From the NCBI RefSeq assembly GCF_014138625.1, contig NZ_JACJHY010000020.1, positions 1-64,000 of the forward strand: a stretch of 64,000 nt of DNA, given 5' to 3'. The notes below the pieces were generated by a model that searched no databases, was not told the origin of the DNA, and worked only from the letters and a program-made list of their open reading frames with translations. Source of the DNA: Aminobacter ciceronei (GTDB lineage: Bacteria > Pseudomonadota > Alphaproteobacteria > Rhizobiales > Rhizobiaceae). Positions 18,320 through 26,921 of this stretch are shown here, in pieces. Made by a program: the position numbers and the translations under genes. The number at the start of each line of letters is the position of its first letter. The stretch's first letter is position 1.

Positions 18320-18400
18320 GCGGAACCTCTCTATCTCTTTGTTTCTACGCAATTCCGGACGGAAAACCGCTGCACACTTCTGCTGGAATTGCTTTTAGCC
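18320..18400. repeat. Dispersed repeat with ATTCCGGACGGAAAACC core, copy 1
   Basis: The segment around 18343-18400 matches a second copy near 48097-48160: both read CTACGC(A/T)ATTCCGGACGGAAAACC followed by CTGCAC, a short variable part and a pyrimidine-rich GGA-TT-TT end. This copy overlaps the 3' end of the LysR gene, whose last codons lie inside it. The other 170 bases between LysR and pncB hold no gene I can support. Confidence 0.7.
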
Positions 18401-19357
18401 GGCGGCGGCCGCCTTCTGGCCGCGCCGCTTGCGAATGCTGATCTGGCCGGTGACGGCCTGCTCGGTGCGGGCGGGAAGTTCCTCGCGCTCGGCGAATAGC
18501 CAGTCGATGAAGGATTGAACGATGGGTGCTGAGCGCACCTCGTTGCGGCAGACGACATAGAAGGCATCGACTGCCGGCACCGACAGGTTGAAGGGCGTGA
18601 CCAACTGGCCGCGGGCGAGCAGGCTCGATGCCGTCACCGTGTCGCCCAGCGCCAGACCATGGCCGTGCACGGCGGCTTCCGTGGTCAGGCTGGCGCCGGC
18701 CATGCGATGCTGCTGAACCGGCTTGACGTCGAGCGCGTCGGCTGCAGCAAGCCAGGTGTGCCACTCGCGACCGTCATCGGCATGGAGCAGCACGTGGTCG
18801 GCGAGGTCCCGGACACTGCGGATCGGCCGGTTGTTGATCAAGGTTGGGCTGACGACGGGAAACAGCTCCAGCGTCGACCACTTCTTCAACCAGCAATCGG
18901 TCCAGCTGCCGTTGCCGTAGAGGACGCAGACGTCGACGTCGGGCGAATGGATGTCGCGCGGGTCGTTTGAGGCGTTGAGGCTGAGGCTTATGCCGGGATA
19001 ACGCGTGGTGAAGCCGCCAATGCGCGGCACCAACCACAGCGACAGCAACGCTGGAACGCAAGAGACAGTGAGCTTGCCCGAACTGGTCGGCCGGGTCATG
19101 CGCGCGGTGGCGGACGCAATGCTCTCGAAGGCGCCGGTGACGGCGGGCAGAAGCTCGGCGCCTTGCGGGGTGAGTTTCAGCCGCGAGCCGGCGCGTTCCA
19201 AGAGTTTGACCTTGAGCGTCGCCTCGAGCGCCCGGATCTGGTGGCTGATGGCGCCATGGGTGACGTTGAGCTCGCCTGCTGCCTTGGTCAGCGAGCCATG
19301 GCGGGCGGTCGCCTCGAAGGCGCGCAGCGGGTTGAGCGGAGGCAGGCGGCGGGACAT
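18395..19357 (-). CDS. LysR family transcriptional regulator, GcvA type
   Basis: The 320-residue regulator has an N-terminal helix-turn-helix (LPPLNPLRAFEATARHGSLTKAAGELNVTHGAISHQIRALE, about residues 5-45) of the GcvA subgroup and a periplasmic-binding-fold effector domain from about 90 to 295. It is read away from the agmatinase-like gene, and a perfect GTGAGA-N5-TCTCAC-type palindrome sits just upstream of its start. It is therefore the likely regulator of itself and of the agmatinase/transport genes (inference). The C-terminal tail (RKRRGQKAAAAG) lies in a dispersed repeat and may be a late addition. Confidence 0.9.
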   Translation of the reverse strand: MSRRLPPLNPLRAFEATARHGSLTKAAGELNVTHGAISHQIRALEATLKVKLLERAGSRLKLTPQGAELLPAVTGAFESIASATARMTRPTSSGKLTVSCVPALLSLWLVPRIGGFTTRYPGISLSLNASNDPRDIHSPDVDVCVLYGNGSWTDCWLKKWSTLELFPVVSPTLINNRPIRSVRDLADHVLLHADDGREWHTWLAAADALDVKPVQQHRMAGASLTTEAAVHGHGLALGDTVTASSLLARGQLVTPFNLSVPAVDAFYVVCRNEVRSAPIVQSFIDWLFAEREELPARTEQAVTGQISIRKRRGQKAAAAG

Positions 19358-19383
19358 GAAAACTCCGCGCGAAGGATGAGGTA

Positions 19384-19400
19384 TTGTGAGAAAATCTCAC
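19384..19400. promoter_or_regulatory. Perfect palindrome, probable LysR operator
   Basis: TGTGAGA-AAA-TCTCACA is a perfect inverted repeat containing the T-N11-A core of LysR-type sites. It lies 27 bases upstream of the LysR start and about 170 bases upstream of the divergent agmatinase-like gene. It is placed as expected for an autoregulatory recognition site. Confidence 0.6.
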
Positions 19401-19566
19401 AGCGATAAGCTTAACATTATCAATTGCTATTTCAACGGCGCTGCCGGAAACTCGCTCCACAACAACCAAAAAGCATGCGGGGACACGAGATATCAGGCCG
19501 GACGCCGGGAGCGGGCGGCCGCAGGCGATCGCCCCGCTTTGCCGTCTTGGACCACAGGAGGATAGC

Positions 19567-20628
19567 ATGGGTTTCGACGTCAAAAAGCTCGACGAGCTGC
19601 GCAAGAAATATGGCCAAGGCCATGGCGGCGATCTGTTCGACCCGAAGTTCCGCCGCGTCGCCGACAAGATTTTCAACAAGGCAGGCACCCGGCTTGCGCC
19701 CTATTCGGGCGTGCCGACCTTCCTGACCGCGCCCTATCTCCAGATCGACAACGACAACCCTGATTTCGGCGACCTGCAGGTGGCGATGATCGGCGTGCCG
19801 ATGGATCTCGGCGTGACCAATCGCCCGGGTTCGCGCTTCGGCCCGCGCGCTCTGCGTACCATCGAGCGCATCGGCCCCTATAACCACGTGCTCGACTGCG
19901 CCCCGGTGCAGGAACTGCGCGTGGCCGACATTGGCGACGTGCCGTTCCGCAGCCGCTACCGGCTCGAGCTCAGCCATGAGGACATCGAGCGCCGCATCGG
20001 CCAGATCGTCGACGCCGGCGTGGTGCCGCTGTCGGTCGGCGGCGACCACTCGATCACCCATCCGATCCTCAAGGCCGTCGGCAAGAAGCGCCCGGTCGGC
20101 ATGATCCACATCGACGCCCATTGCGACACCGGCGGCGCCTATGACCTGACCAAGTTCCACCATGGCGGCCCGTTCCGCAACGCCGTGCTCGATGGCGTGC
20201 TTGATCCGAGCCGTGTCATCCAGATCGGCATCCGCGGCTCGGCCGAATATCTGTGGGAGTTCTCCTACGAGTCCGGCATGACCATCGTGCATGCCGAGGA
20301 GATCACCGGCATGGGCATCCCCGCGGTCATCGAGAAGGCGAAGAAGATCGTCGGCGATGGCCCGACCTATCTCTCCTTCGACATCGACAGCCTCGACCCG
20401 TCCTTCGCGCCCGGCACAGGTACGCCCGAGGTCGGCGGTCTGACGACGCGCGAGGTGCTGGAAATCATCCGCGGCCTAAAGGGCCTCAACCTTGTCGGCG
20501 GCGACGTCGTGGAGGTCGCGCCGCAATATGATTCAACCACCAACACTGCCCATGCCGGTGCCCAGGTGCTGTTCGAGATCCTCAGCCTGATGCTGTTCAG
20601 CCCCTTCGTCACCGGCAAGAAGGACTGA
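19567..20628 (+). CDS. Agmatinase-family ureohydrolase
   Basis: The 353-residue enzyme has all three manganese-binding motifs of the arginase/agmatinase superfamily: SVGGDHSIT, MIHIDAHCDTGG and SFDIDSLDPSFAPGTGTPEVGG. It should release urea from a guanidino compound. It is about 45 residues longer than the E. coli agmatinase because of an N-terminal extension, and the substrate loop reads FHHGGPFRNAVLDG. Agmatine is the default assignment, but guanidinobutyrate, guanidinopropionate or guanidine remain possible. The ATG follows an ACAGGAGG-like ribosome-binding sequence. Amino acid and polyamine importers follow downstream, and the released urea could be used by the urease encoded 13 kb away. 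Confidence 0.88.
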   Translation: MGFDVKKLDELRKKYGQGHGGDLFDPKFRRVADKIFNKAGTRLAPYSGVPTFLTAPYLQIDNDNPDFGDLQVAMIGVPMDLGVTNRPGSRFGPRALRTIERIGPYNHVLDCAPVQELRVADIGDVPFRSRYRLELSHEDIERRIGQIVDAGVVPLSVGGDHSITHPILKAVGKKRPVGMIHIDAHCDTGGAYDLTKFHHGGPFRNAVLDGVLDPSRVIQIGIRGSAEYLWEFSYESGMTIVHAEEITGMGIPAVIEKAKKIVGDGPTYLSFDIDSLDPSFAPGTGTPEVGGLTTREVLEIIRGLKGLNLVGGDVVEVAPQYDSTTNTAHAGAQVLFEILSLMLFSPFVTGKKD

Positions 20629-20643
20629 CCGGACAGATCAACG

Positions 20644-20672
20644 CTGGCCGCCGACCTGGAAGCGGCGGCCAG
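20644..20672 (+). other. Stable hairpin between ureohydrolase and binding-protein genes
   Basis: CTGGCCGCC and GGCGGCCAG form a perfect nine-base-pair stem with an eleven-base loop, 15 bases after the ureohydrolase stop. There is no T-run, so it is not a classical intrinsic terminator. It may protect or separate transcript segments. Confidence 0.55.
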
Positions 20673-20722
20673 GCGGCAACGACCGCAACCGACAACCCAA
20701 TCAATCCAGAGGGAACCGAAAC

Positions 20723-21526
20723 ATGAACATCAAGACCGCACTGCATCAGACAGTTGCCGCCCTCATCGTCGCGGGCGGCGTCACCTTCGGCCTCCAGCCC
20801 GCCAATGCCGATGCGCTCGAAGACATTGCCAAGGCCGGCCAGATCAATGTCGGCGTGTTCGCCGACTTCCCGCCCTTTTCTTCGGCCAGCGCCGACATGA
20901 GCCTCAAGGGCTATGACATGGACGTCGCCCAGGCGATCGCCGACGCGCTCAAGGTCAAGCTCAACCCGGTGCCGGTGACCGGCCAGAACCGCATCCCCTA
21001 TCTCACCGACAAGCGCGTCGACCTTCTGATGAGCGTCGGCTACTCCAAGGAGCGCGAAGAGGTCATCGACTTCGCCGCGGCCTACGCGCCTTACTACATC
21101 GCCGTGATCGGCCCGGCCGAACTCAAGGTGGCGGGCAAGGAAGACCTTGGCGACAAGTCGATCGCCGTCAACCGCGGCACGCTCGAGGACACCTCGCTAA
21201 CCGAGGCCGCCCCGGCTTCCGCCGACATCAAGCGCTTCGACAACTACAACGCCGTCATCCAGGCCTTCATCTCGGGCCAGACCCAGCTGATGGTGGTGGG
21301 CAACGACGTTGGCGCCCAGGTGCTGGCGCGCCAGGAGGCGCTTAAGCCGGAGCAGAAGTTCCAGCTCTTGACCTCGCCGTCGCATATCGGCCTCAACAAG
21401 AACGAGGAAGGCCTGAAGAAGGTCATCAACGACACGGTCGCGGCGATGCTCACCGACGGCCGGCTGTCGAAGTCGTCCGAGGCCTGGCTCAAGGTTCCGC
21501 TCAACCCCGAGAACCTCAAGGACTGA
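20723..21526 (+). CDS. Polar amino acid-type ABC transporter substrate-binding protein
   Basis: The 267-residue protein has a signal peptide ending ANADALED and the bacterial family 3 solute-binding layout: AGQINVGVFADFPPFSSA, KGYDMDVAQAIADALKVKLNPVPVTGQNRIPYLTDKRVDLLM and KEREEVIDFAAAY. These receptors deliver amino acids, opines or related cations to the membrane complex. It is the first gene of a run with two permeases and lies 94 bases after the agmatinase-like gene, so it may bring in a guanidino compound or amino acid (inference). Confidence 0.9.
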   Translation: MNIKTALHQTVAALIVAGGVTFGLQPANADALEDIAKAGQINVGVFADFPPFSSASADMSLKGYDMDVAQAIADALKVKLNPVPVTGQNRIPYLTDKRVDLLMSVGYSKEREEVIDFAAAYAPYYIAVIGPAELKVAGKEDLGDKSIAVNRGTLEDTSLTEAAPASADIKRFDNYNAVIQAFISGQTQLMVVGNDVGAQVLARQEALKPEQKFQLLTSPSHIGLNKNEEGLKKVINDTVAAMLTDGRLSKSSEAWLKVPLNPENLKD

Positions 21527-21529
21527 GCC

Positions 21530-22198
21530 GTGAGCTACAGCCTCGACTTCGGCTGGCTTGAAGGGGCCGTGGGCGCGATCGCCCGCGGCGCCGCCATGAC
21601 GGTGTTGCTGATCGTCGTGACGACGATCGCCGGCACAGTCATTTCCATCGCTGCCGCCGCCGGTCGTCGCAACGGGCCGAAATGGCTCCAGCGGGCCATC
21701 ACCTGCTATGTCGAGGTGATCAGGAACACGCCGTTCCTGGTACAGCTGTTCTTCATCTTCTTCGGCCTGCCGAGCCTCGGCATACGGCTCGACCCGATCG
21801 TCGCCGCCATCCTGGCGATGACGCTCAACATGGCAGCCTACACCACCGAGATCGTCGGCGCCGGCCTCGACGCGGTGCCGAGGGGCCAGCGCGAGGCGGC
21901 CGCTGCTTTGGGCTTGCGGCCACGCCAGGTCTTCGTCAAGATCGTGTTGCCGCAGGCACTGAAGGTCATCTTCCCCGCGCTGACGAGCCAGATCGTGATC
22001 ATGATGCTCGAGTCTTCGGTCGTGTCGCAGATCGCAGTGAGTGAACTCACCTACGAGGCCGACATGCTGCAGGCGCGGACATTCCGTCCCTTCGAAACCT
22101 ATTTCGTCGTGGCGATGATCTATCTCGGCTTGTCGATCTTGTTGCGCCGCCTGCTCGTCGGCATAGGGCGCCGCACGCTTTCGGCAGGTGTATCATGA
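21530..22198 (+). CDS. Polar amino acid ABC transporter permease
   Basis: The 222-residue permease of the HisMQ/GlnP family has five hydrophobic segments, the RNTPFLVQLFFIFFGLP region and the ATPase-contact EAA loop AALGLRPRQVFVKIVLPQALK. The start is a GTG two bases after the binding-protein stop. It overlaps the next permease by four bases. The pair would form a heterodimeric channel. Confidence 0.9.
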   Translation: MSYSLDFGWLEGAVGAIARGAAMTVLLIVVTTIAGTVISIAAAAGRRNGPKWLQRAITCYVEVIRNTPFLVQLFFIFFGLPSLGIRLDPIVAAILAMTLNMAAYTTEIVGAGLDAVPRGQREAAAALGLRPRQVFVKIVLPQALKVIFPALTSQIVIMMLESSVVSQIAVSELTYEADMLQARTFRPFETYFVVAMIYLGLSILLRRLLVGIGRRTLSAGVS

Positions 22199-22842
22199 TC
22201 GAGTTCACCTTCTGGGACATTGCGCGCAACCTGATCTTCGCCACACGGTGGACCGTGTTGCTGTCGATCGCGGCGTTCGCCGGCGGCGGCATTGTCGGCG
22301 TCGCCATCCTGTTGTTGCGCATCTCCAAGGCCAAATGGGCACGGCGCTTCGCCAGCGGCTATATCGCCTTGTTCCAGGGTACGCCCTTGCTGATGCAGCT
22401 GTTCCTGATGTTCTTCGGCCTGCCGATGCTGGGCTTCCGGATCGAGCCATGGACGGCGGCGGTGCTCGGCCTGACCTTCTTTGCCAGCGCCTATCTCGCC
22501 GAAATCTGGCGCAGCGGCGTCGATGCCTTGCCGCGCGGCCAGTGGGATGCCGGCGCCAGCCTCGGCCTGCACTACCTGCAGGAACTGCGCCTGATCATCC
22601 TGCCGCAGGCCTTCGCCATCACCCGGGCCCCGGTTGTCGGTTTCCTCGTCCAGCTGATCAAGGCAACTGCACTGACCTCGATCATCGGCTTTGAGGAACT
22701 GCTCCGGACCTCGAACGCCATCAACAACGCGACGTTCGAACCCTTCACCGTCTATGGGCTGGTGGCGCTGATCTTCTTCGTGCTGTGCTACCCCCTGACC
22801 CAGTATGCCCGTTCATTGGAGGCCCGTGCCGCAGCACACTGA
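22195..22842 (+). CDS. Polar amino acid ABC transporter permease, second subunit
   Basis: This 215-residue HisMQ/GlnP-type permease has the FQGTPLLMQLFLMFFGLP segment and the EAA loop ASLGLHYLQELRLIILPQAF. No ATPase of the polar amino acid class follows; the next ATPase is of the spermidine/putrescine type. The importer must therefore use an ATPase encoded elsewhere or share one. Confidence 0.9.
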   Translation: MIEFTFWDIARNLIFATRWTVLLSIAAFAGGGIVGVAILLLRISKAKWARRFASGYIALFQGTPLLMQLFLMFFGLPMLGFRIEPWTAAVLGLTFFASAYLAEIWRSGVDALPRGQWDAGASLGLHYLQELRLIILPQAFAITRAPVVGFLVQLIKATALTSIIGFEELLRTSNAINNATFEPFTVYGLVALIFFVLCYPLTQYARSLEARAAAH

Positions 22843-22908
22843 ACCGCCCATCACAATAACGACAGGGAACAGCTGGCACAAAGCCAGCGCCAAATGAGGA
22901 GAACTGAG

Positions 22909-23997
22909 ATGACCAAGATCCTGAACCATCCGATCAGCCGGCGCGCCGTGCTGGGCGCGGGCGTCGCTTCGGCAAGCCTTCTGGCGATGCCGTCGATCCT
23001 CAAAGCCCAGGACAAGTCGATCAAGATCGGCGTCTATGGCGGCTACTTCAAGAAGTCGTTCGACGAGCACATCTTCCCCGAATTCACCAAGGCGACCGGC
23101 ATCGCGGTCGAATCCGTCGCCGAGCCGACCGGCGAAGCCTGGCTGGTGCAGCTGGAGCAGGCGGCCAAGGCAGGCCAGGCGCCGGCCGACGTGTCGATGA
23201 TGTCGCAGACTTCGATGCTCAAGGGCCAGTCGACCGAGCTGTGGGCACCGCTCGACCTCGCCAAGATCAAGAACAGCTCGAACCTGATCGAGCATTTCAT
23301 CAACAAATATCCTGATGGACGCGTCGCCGGCATCGGTGCTGTTGCCTGGTACATCACGCTGGTCACCAACACCAACGTCTTCCCGACCGCGCCCGACAGC
23401 TGGGCTGCGTTCTGGGATCCGGCCAATGCCGACAAGCTCGGCCTGCTGGCGCTCGCCTCCAACTCCTTCCTGCTCGAGGTGACGGCGACCACTTTCATGG
23501 GCGGCACTAAGGCGCTCGACACCGAGGAAGGCATCCAGAAGGCGCTGGAGAAGCTCGCCGAGGTCAAGCCGAATGTCCGCCTGTGGTATCGCGACGAGGC
23601 GCAGTTCGAACAGGCGCTGAAGTCGGGCGAGATTCCGATGGGGCAGTATTACCACGACGTCACCGGCCTCGCCGCCGCCGAGGGCCAGCCCGTGCGCTCG
23701 ACCTTTCCCAAGGAAGGCGGCATCCAGGATTCCGGCTCGTGGGTGCTGTCGCGCGCCTCGAAGAAGACAGAAGAGGCGCATGCCTTCATCGACCATATGT
23801 GCCAGCCGGCGGTACAGGCGCTGATGTCGCGCAAGGTCGGCACCGCACCGACGGTCAAGCGCGAGCTGACCGACCTGACGGCGGAACAGTTCGCCGGCGT
23901 GTCGTCCGACATCCCGCCGATCATCCCGCGCTACGATCTCTACACCACCAAGGCCGACTGGATTAACCAGAAGTGGACCGAACTGATCGTCGGCTGA
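22909..23997 (+). CDS. Polyamine-type ABC transporter substrate-binding protein
   Basis: The 362-residue protein has a twin-arginine signal (SRRAVLGAGVASASLLAMPSILKAQ) and resembles PotD/PotF-like and Fe3+-type family 1 receptors: SIKIGVYGGYFKKSFDEHIFPEFTKATGI at the mature N-terminus and IGAVAWYITLVTNT in the hinge. The ATG at 22909 follows TGAGGAGAA, a good ribosome-binding site, and is preferred over one 15 bases upstream. It is followed by a repeat and then by the ATPase and two permease genes of the same importer. Confidence 0.9.
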   Translation: MTKILNHPISRRAVLGAGVASASLLAMPSILKAQDKSIKIGVYGGYFKKSFDEHIFPEFTKATGIAVESVAEPTGEAWLVQLEQAAKAGQAPADVSMMSQTSMLKGQSTELWAPLDLAKIKNSSNLIEHFINKYPDGRVAGIGAVAWYITLVTNTNVFPTAPDSWAAFWDPANADKLGLLALASNSFLLEVTATTFMGGTKALDTEEGIQKALEKLAEVKPNVRLWYRDEAQFEQALKSGEIPMGQYYHDVTGLAAAEGQPVRSTFPKEGGIQDSGSWVLSRASKKTEEAHAFIDHMCQPAVQALMSRKVGTAPTVKRELTDLTAEQFAGVSSDIPPIIPRYDLYTTKADWINQKWTELIVG

Positions 23998-24008
23998 TCT
24001 GCGTTTTT

Positions 24009-24135
24009 CCTTCTCCCCGCTCGCGGGGAGAAGGTGGCCCGCAGGGCAGGATGAGGGGCAGAGCCGGCGCGGCAAGGCTCGCACCGCCCCTCATCTGTCT
24101 GCCGGCATCTTCTCCCCCGTGAACGGGGAGAAGCA
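24009..24135. repeat. Palindromic intergenic repeat of the CTTCTCCCCG...GGGGAGAAGG type
   Basis: A left arm (CTTCTCCCCGCTCGCGGGGAGAAG and a following GGCCCGCAGGGC part) and an inverted right arm (CCCCTCATCTGTCTGCCGGC then TTCTCCCCCGTGAACGGGGAG) surround a GC-rich centre. Elements of this form are common between rhizobial genes. Here it fills almost the whole gap between the binding-protein gene and the ATPase gene, so the transcript would fold strongly at this point. Confidence 0.85.
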
Positions 24136-24176
24136 ACGGTTTCCGCAACGCCGCTCCAACATTTCAAGGCCCCCTC

Positions 24177-25214
24177 ATGTCCGGACTCGTGCTTAAGGAC
24201 ATCACCAAGTCATTCGGCAACTTCACCGCTGTCGATACGGCCAACCTGTCGGTGCCGCATGGCAAGTTCGTCTGCCTGCTCGGCCCGTCCGGCTGCGGCA
24301 AGACAACGCTTCTGCGCATGATCGCCGGCCTCGAGGACCCCTCGAGCGGCGCGATCCTGCTCGACGGAACCGACATCACACCGGTGCCGACGCACAAGCG
24401 CAATCTCGGCATGGTGTTCCAGTCGCTGGCGTTGTTTCCGCATCTGACCGTCGGCGACAACATCGCTTATCCCTTGCGCATTCGCGGGGCGTCACGCGAA
24501 GAGCAGAAGAAGCGCTCCGACGAGCTGTTGAAGCTCATTCATCTGCCCGGTTTCGCCGACCGTCCAGTCGCCAAGCTGTCGGGTGGCCAGCGCCAGCGTG
24601 TTGCCATTGCCCGCGCGCTGGCACTGTCGCCGAAGCTGTTCCTCCTCGACGAGCCGCTGTCGGCGCTCGATGCCAAGCTGCGCGAGGCGATGCAGGTCGA
24701 ATTGCGCCAGCTGCAGCAGCGCTTGGGCATCACCACCTTCGTCGTCACCCACGACCAGCGCGAGGCGATGACCATGGCCGACCTCGTCGTCGTCATGGGC
24801 AACGGCAAGATCCTGCAGGCCGCACCGCCGATCGATATCTACCGCAAGCCGGCCGATGCCTTCGTCGCCGACTTTATCGGCATGACCAACCTGCTCGACG
24901 CGGAAGTTGATCGCGCCGGCCGGGTCTCGGTGCTCGGCCAGGCCATTGCAGGCCTCACGATACCTGAAGGCCTGACCAAAGCCTCGGTATCGATCCGCCC
25001 CGAGGACGTTCATCTCGGCTCCGTCGGCGGCGACGCCATATCAGGCACGGTGACCTTCGTCCGCGATCTCGGCGGCACCATCGAGACCTTCGTTGAAACA
25101 GGCGGCAAGACAATCATCGCAGTGGCGACGCCACGCGAGCGGCCCGACGTCAAGGCCGGCCAGCAGGTCGGCGTGACATTGCCGGCGCAGTCTTGCGTGG
25201 TGCTGAAATCATGA
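24177..25214 (+). CDS. Polyamine-type ABC transporter ATP-binding protein
   Basis: The 345-residue ATPase has Walker A GPSGCGKTTLLRMI, Q-loop MVFQSLALFPHLTV, signature LSGGQRQRVAIARAL, Walker B LFLLDEPLSALDAKLREAM and the switch VTHDQREAMTMAD. These are followed by a C-terminal TOBE regulatory domain (about 245-345). It is of the PotA/UgpC type. It overlaps the next gene in ATGA and supplies energy to the two permeases downstream. Confidence 0.93.
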   Translation: MSGLVLKDITKSFGNFTAVDTANLSVPHGKFVCLLGPSGCGKTTLLRMIAGLEDPSSGAILLDGTDITPVPTHKRNLGMVFQSLALFPHLTVGDNIAYPLRIRGASREEQKKRSDELLKLIHLPGFADRPVAKLSGGQRQRVAIARALALSPKLFLLDEPLSALDAKLREAMQVELRQLQQRLGITTFVVTHDQREAMTMADLVVVMGNGKILQAAPPIDIYRKPADAFVADFIGMTNLLDAEVDRAGRVSVLGQAIAGLTIPEGLTKASVSIRPEDVHLGSVGGDAISGTVTFVRDLGGTIETFVETGGKTIIAVATPRERPDVKAGQQVGVTLPAQSCVVLKS

Positions 25215-26065
25215 AACGCGAGGCGCCGAAATCGCTTGCCGATTACAGCCCGCTGTTCTTTCCCGGGCTGATGCTGATCGTCTTTTTCGTCGTGCCGTTC
25301 TCGACGATGATCGCCGTCAGCTTCTTCCAGCGCGATCCCTCCGGCTTCTATACGCCGGATTTCGTCTTCTCCAACTATGCCCGTTTCCTCAGTCTGTTCT
25401 TCGGCAAGGTGCTGGGCTTTTCCTTGGTGCTGGCGGTGATGGTGGCGATCTGCTGCGTGGTCATAGCCTTTCCCTTCACCTATCTGCTCACCAAGCGGCC
25501 GCGAAAGGTGCAGACGATCTGGCTGGTCTGCCTGCTGTCGGTGCTGTCGCTGTCGGAAGTCATCATCGGCTTTGCCTGGTCGACGCTGTTTACACGAACC
25601 GCCGGCATCACCAATCTGTTTGTGGCGATCGGCTTGATGAAGGAGCCGGTGGCGCTGACGCCGAGCTTCTGGGCGGTGCTGACCGGTATGGTCTACCAGG
25701 CGCTGCCTTATACGATCCTGGTGCTCTATCCCGCCTTGGTGCGGCTTGACCCGACGCTGCTGGAGGCGGCGCGGACACTCGGCGCCTCGCCGGTCAGGGC
25801 GTTCATGAACGTCGTGGTGCCGGCGTTGCGCAACACCATCGTCGCCACACTGATCATGGTCTTCGTCTTCGCGCTCGGCTCCTATCTGTTGCCGCAGATC
25901 CTCGGCCGGCCGTCGCACTGGACACTGTCGGTGCTGATCACCGACCAGGCCATCTACCAGTCCAACATGCCATTTGCCGCGGCGATGGCGGTGTTTTTGG
26001 TGCTGATGTCGCTGGCGCTTGTCGGCTTGACGCTGCTGGTCGGACGCAAGGAGAACGCGCTGTGA
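25211..26065 (+). CDS. Polyamine-type ABC transporter permease (PotB-like)
   Basis: The 284-residue permease has six hydrophobic segments and an EAA loop AARTLGASPVRAFMNVVVPALRNTI. The ATG at 25211 overlaps the ATPase stop in ATGA and was preferred to an upstream ATG inside the ATPase gene. It overlaps the next gene by four bases. Confidence 0.92.
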   Translation: MKREAPKSLADYSPLFFPGLMLIVFFVVPFSTMIAVSFFQRDPSGFYTPDFVFSNYARFLSLFFGKVLGFSLVLAVMVAICCVVIAFPFTYLLTKRPRKVQTIWLVCLLSVLSLSEVIIGFAWSTLFTRTAGITNLFVAIGLMKEPVALTPSFWAVLTGMVYQALPYTILVLYPALVRLDPTLLEAARTLGASPVRAFMNVVVPALRNTIVATLIMVFVFALGSYLLPQILGRPSHWTLSVLITDQAIYQSNMPFAAAMAVFLVLMSLALVGLTLLVGRKENAL

Positions 26066-26862
26066 TACAGACTTTCCTTCGCCGGCTCTATTTCGTCGCC
26101 GTTGCCCTGTTCCTGGCGGCCCCGTTGATCGTCGTTGCCGGCGTCTCGGTCAACGAAAAGCAGGACCTGGCCTTTCCGCCGAAAGGCTTTTCATTGGCCT
26201 GGTACGCGCAGATCTTTGTTGATCCGGAATGGCGCAAGGCGTTGTTTGCCTCGCTGTCGCTGGCTGTCACTGCGGCGGCTCTCGCTGTCGCCATAGCGCT
26301 TCCGCTGGCATGGTTCCTGTGGCGGCGCATAGCGCCATGGGCCAACGTGTTCCAGATCCTCGGGCTGGCCCCGTTCATACTGCCGCCTGTCATCACCGCA
26401 CTCGGCATGCTCAGCTTCTGGGCGACGTCAGGCTTCTACGGCCAACCTTGGACGGCTGTCATCAGCCACGCGATCTTCTTCGTCACCCTGCCGCTGGTGA
26501 CGCTGTCGCTCGGCTTCGCCTCCATCGATCGTTCGCTGGTCGAGGCAGCGGCGACGATGGGCGCCGACGACCGCACGGTGCTGAAGACGGTGGTGCTGCC
26601 GCTGATCCGCCCTTATCTCGTCTCGGGCTACGCCTTCGCCTTCGTGCTGTCGCTCAACGAGTACATCGTCGCCTACATGACCATCGGCTTCACGCTGGAA
26701 ACACTGCCGATCAAGATCTTCAATGCCCTGCGTTACGGCTATACGCCGACGATGGCCTCGGTGTCGGTGTTCTTCGTCGCGGTGGCGGCACTGGTGTTCG
26801 GCCTGATCGCCAAATTCGGCGACATTAGGCGGCTCTTGGGTGCGATGTCCTCGGAGACCTGA
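26062..26862 (+). CDS. Polyamine-type ABC transporter permease (PotC-like)
   Basis: The 266-residue second permease has the PotC-like arrangement of six hydrophobic segments and the EAA loop AATMGADDRTVLKTVVLPLIRPYL. The start is a GTG in GTGA overlap with the preceding stop. It ends the importer operon; 150 bases separate it from the asparagine-synthetase-like gene. Confidence 0.92.
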   Translation: MIQTFLRRLYFVAVALFLAAPLIVVAGVSVNEKQDLAFPPKGFSLAWYAQIFVDPEWRKALFASLSLAVTAAALAVAIALPLAWFLWRRIAPWANVFQILGLAPFILPPVITALGMLSFWATSGFYGQPWTAVISHAIFFVTLPLVTLSLGFASIDRSLVEAAATMGADDRTVLKTVVLPLIRPYLVSGYAFAFVLSLNEYIVAYMTIGFTLETLPIKIFNALRYGYTPTMASVSVFFVAVAALVFGLIAKFGDIRRLLGAMSSET

Positions 26863-26909
26863 CGCGCCTGCGACAAGTCGGGCGGCACCTTCGAACGGTG
26901 TCGCCTGAG

Positions 26910-26921
26910 TGACAATTGTCA
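26910..26921. promoter_or_regulatory. Perfect TGACAATTGTCA palindrome before asparagine-synthetase-like gene
   Basis: This twelve-base perfect palindrome lies about 90 bases upstream of the amidotransferase start. It precedes a possible TTGTCG -35 and TCCTAG -10 pair with 17-base spacing. Its position fits an operator for the downstream gene. The regulator is unknown. Confidence 0.45.

Noticed and set aside
22872-22888. Six-base-pair hairpin GCTGGC/GCCAGC before the polyamine-type binding protein, considered as a sigma-54 promoter because it contains TGGCAC
   Set aside because: The matching TTGC element at the correct five-base spacing is absent, and the hairpin is too short to be a convincing terminator.
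22813-24084. Minus-strand frame of over 400 codons opposite the polyamine-type binding-protein gene
   Set aside because: Its ends are in a repeat and the text has no recognisable motifs; the plus-strand gene has a signal peptide and a good ribosome-binding site.
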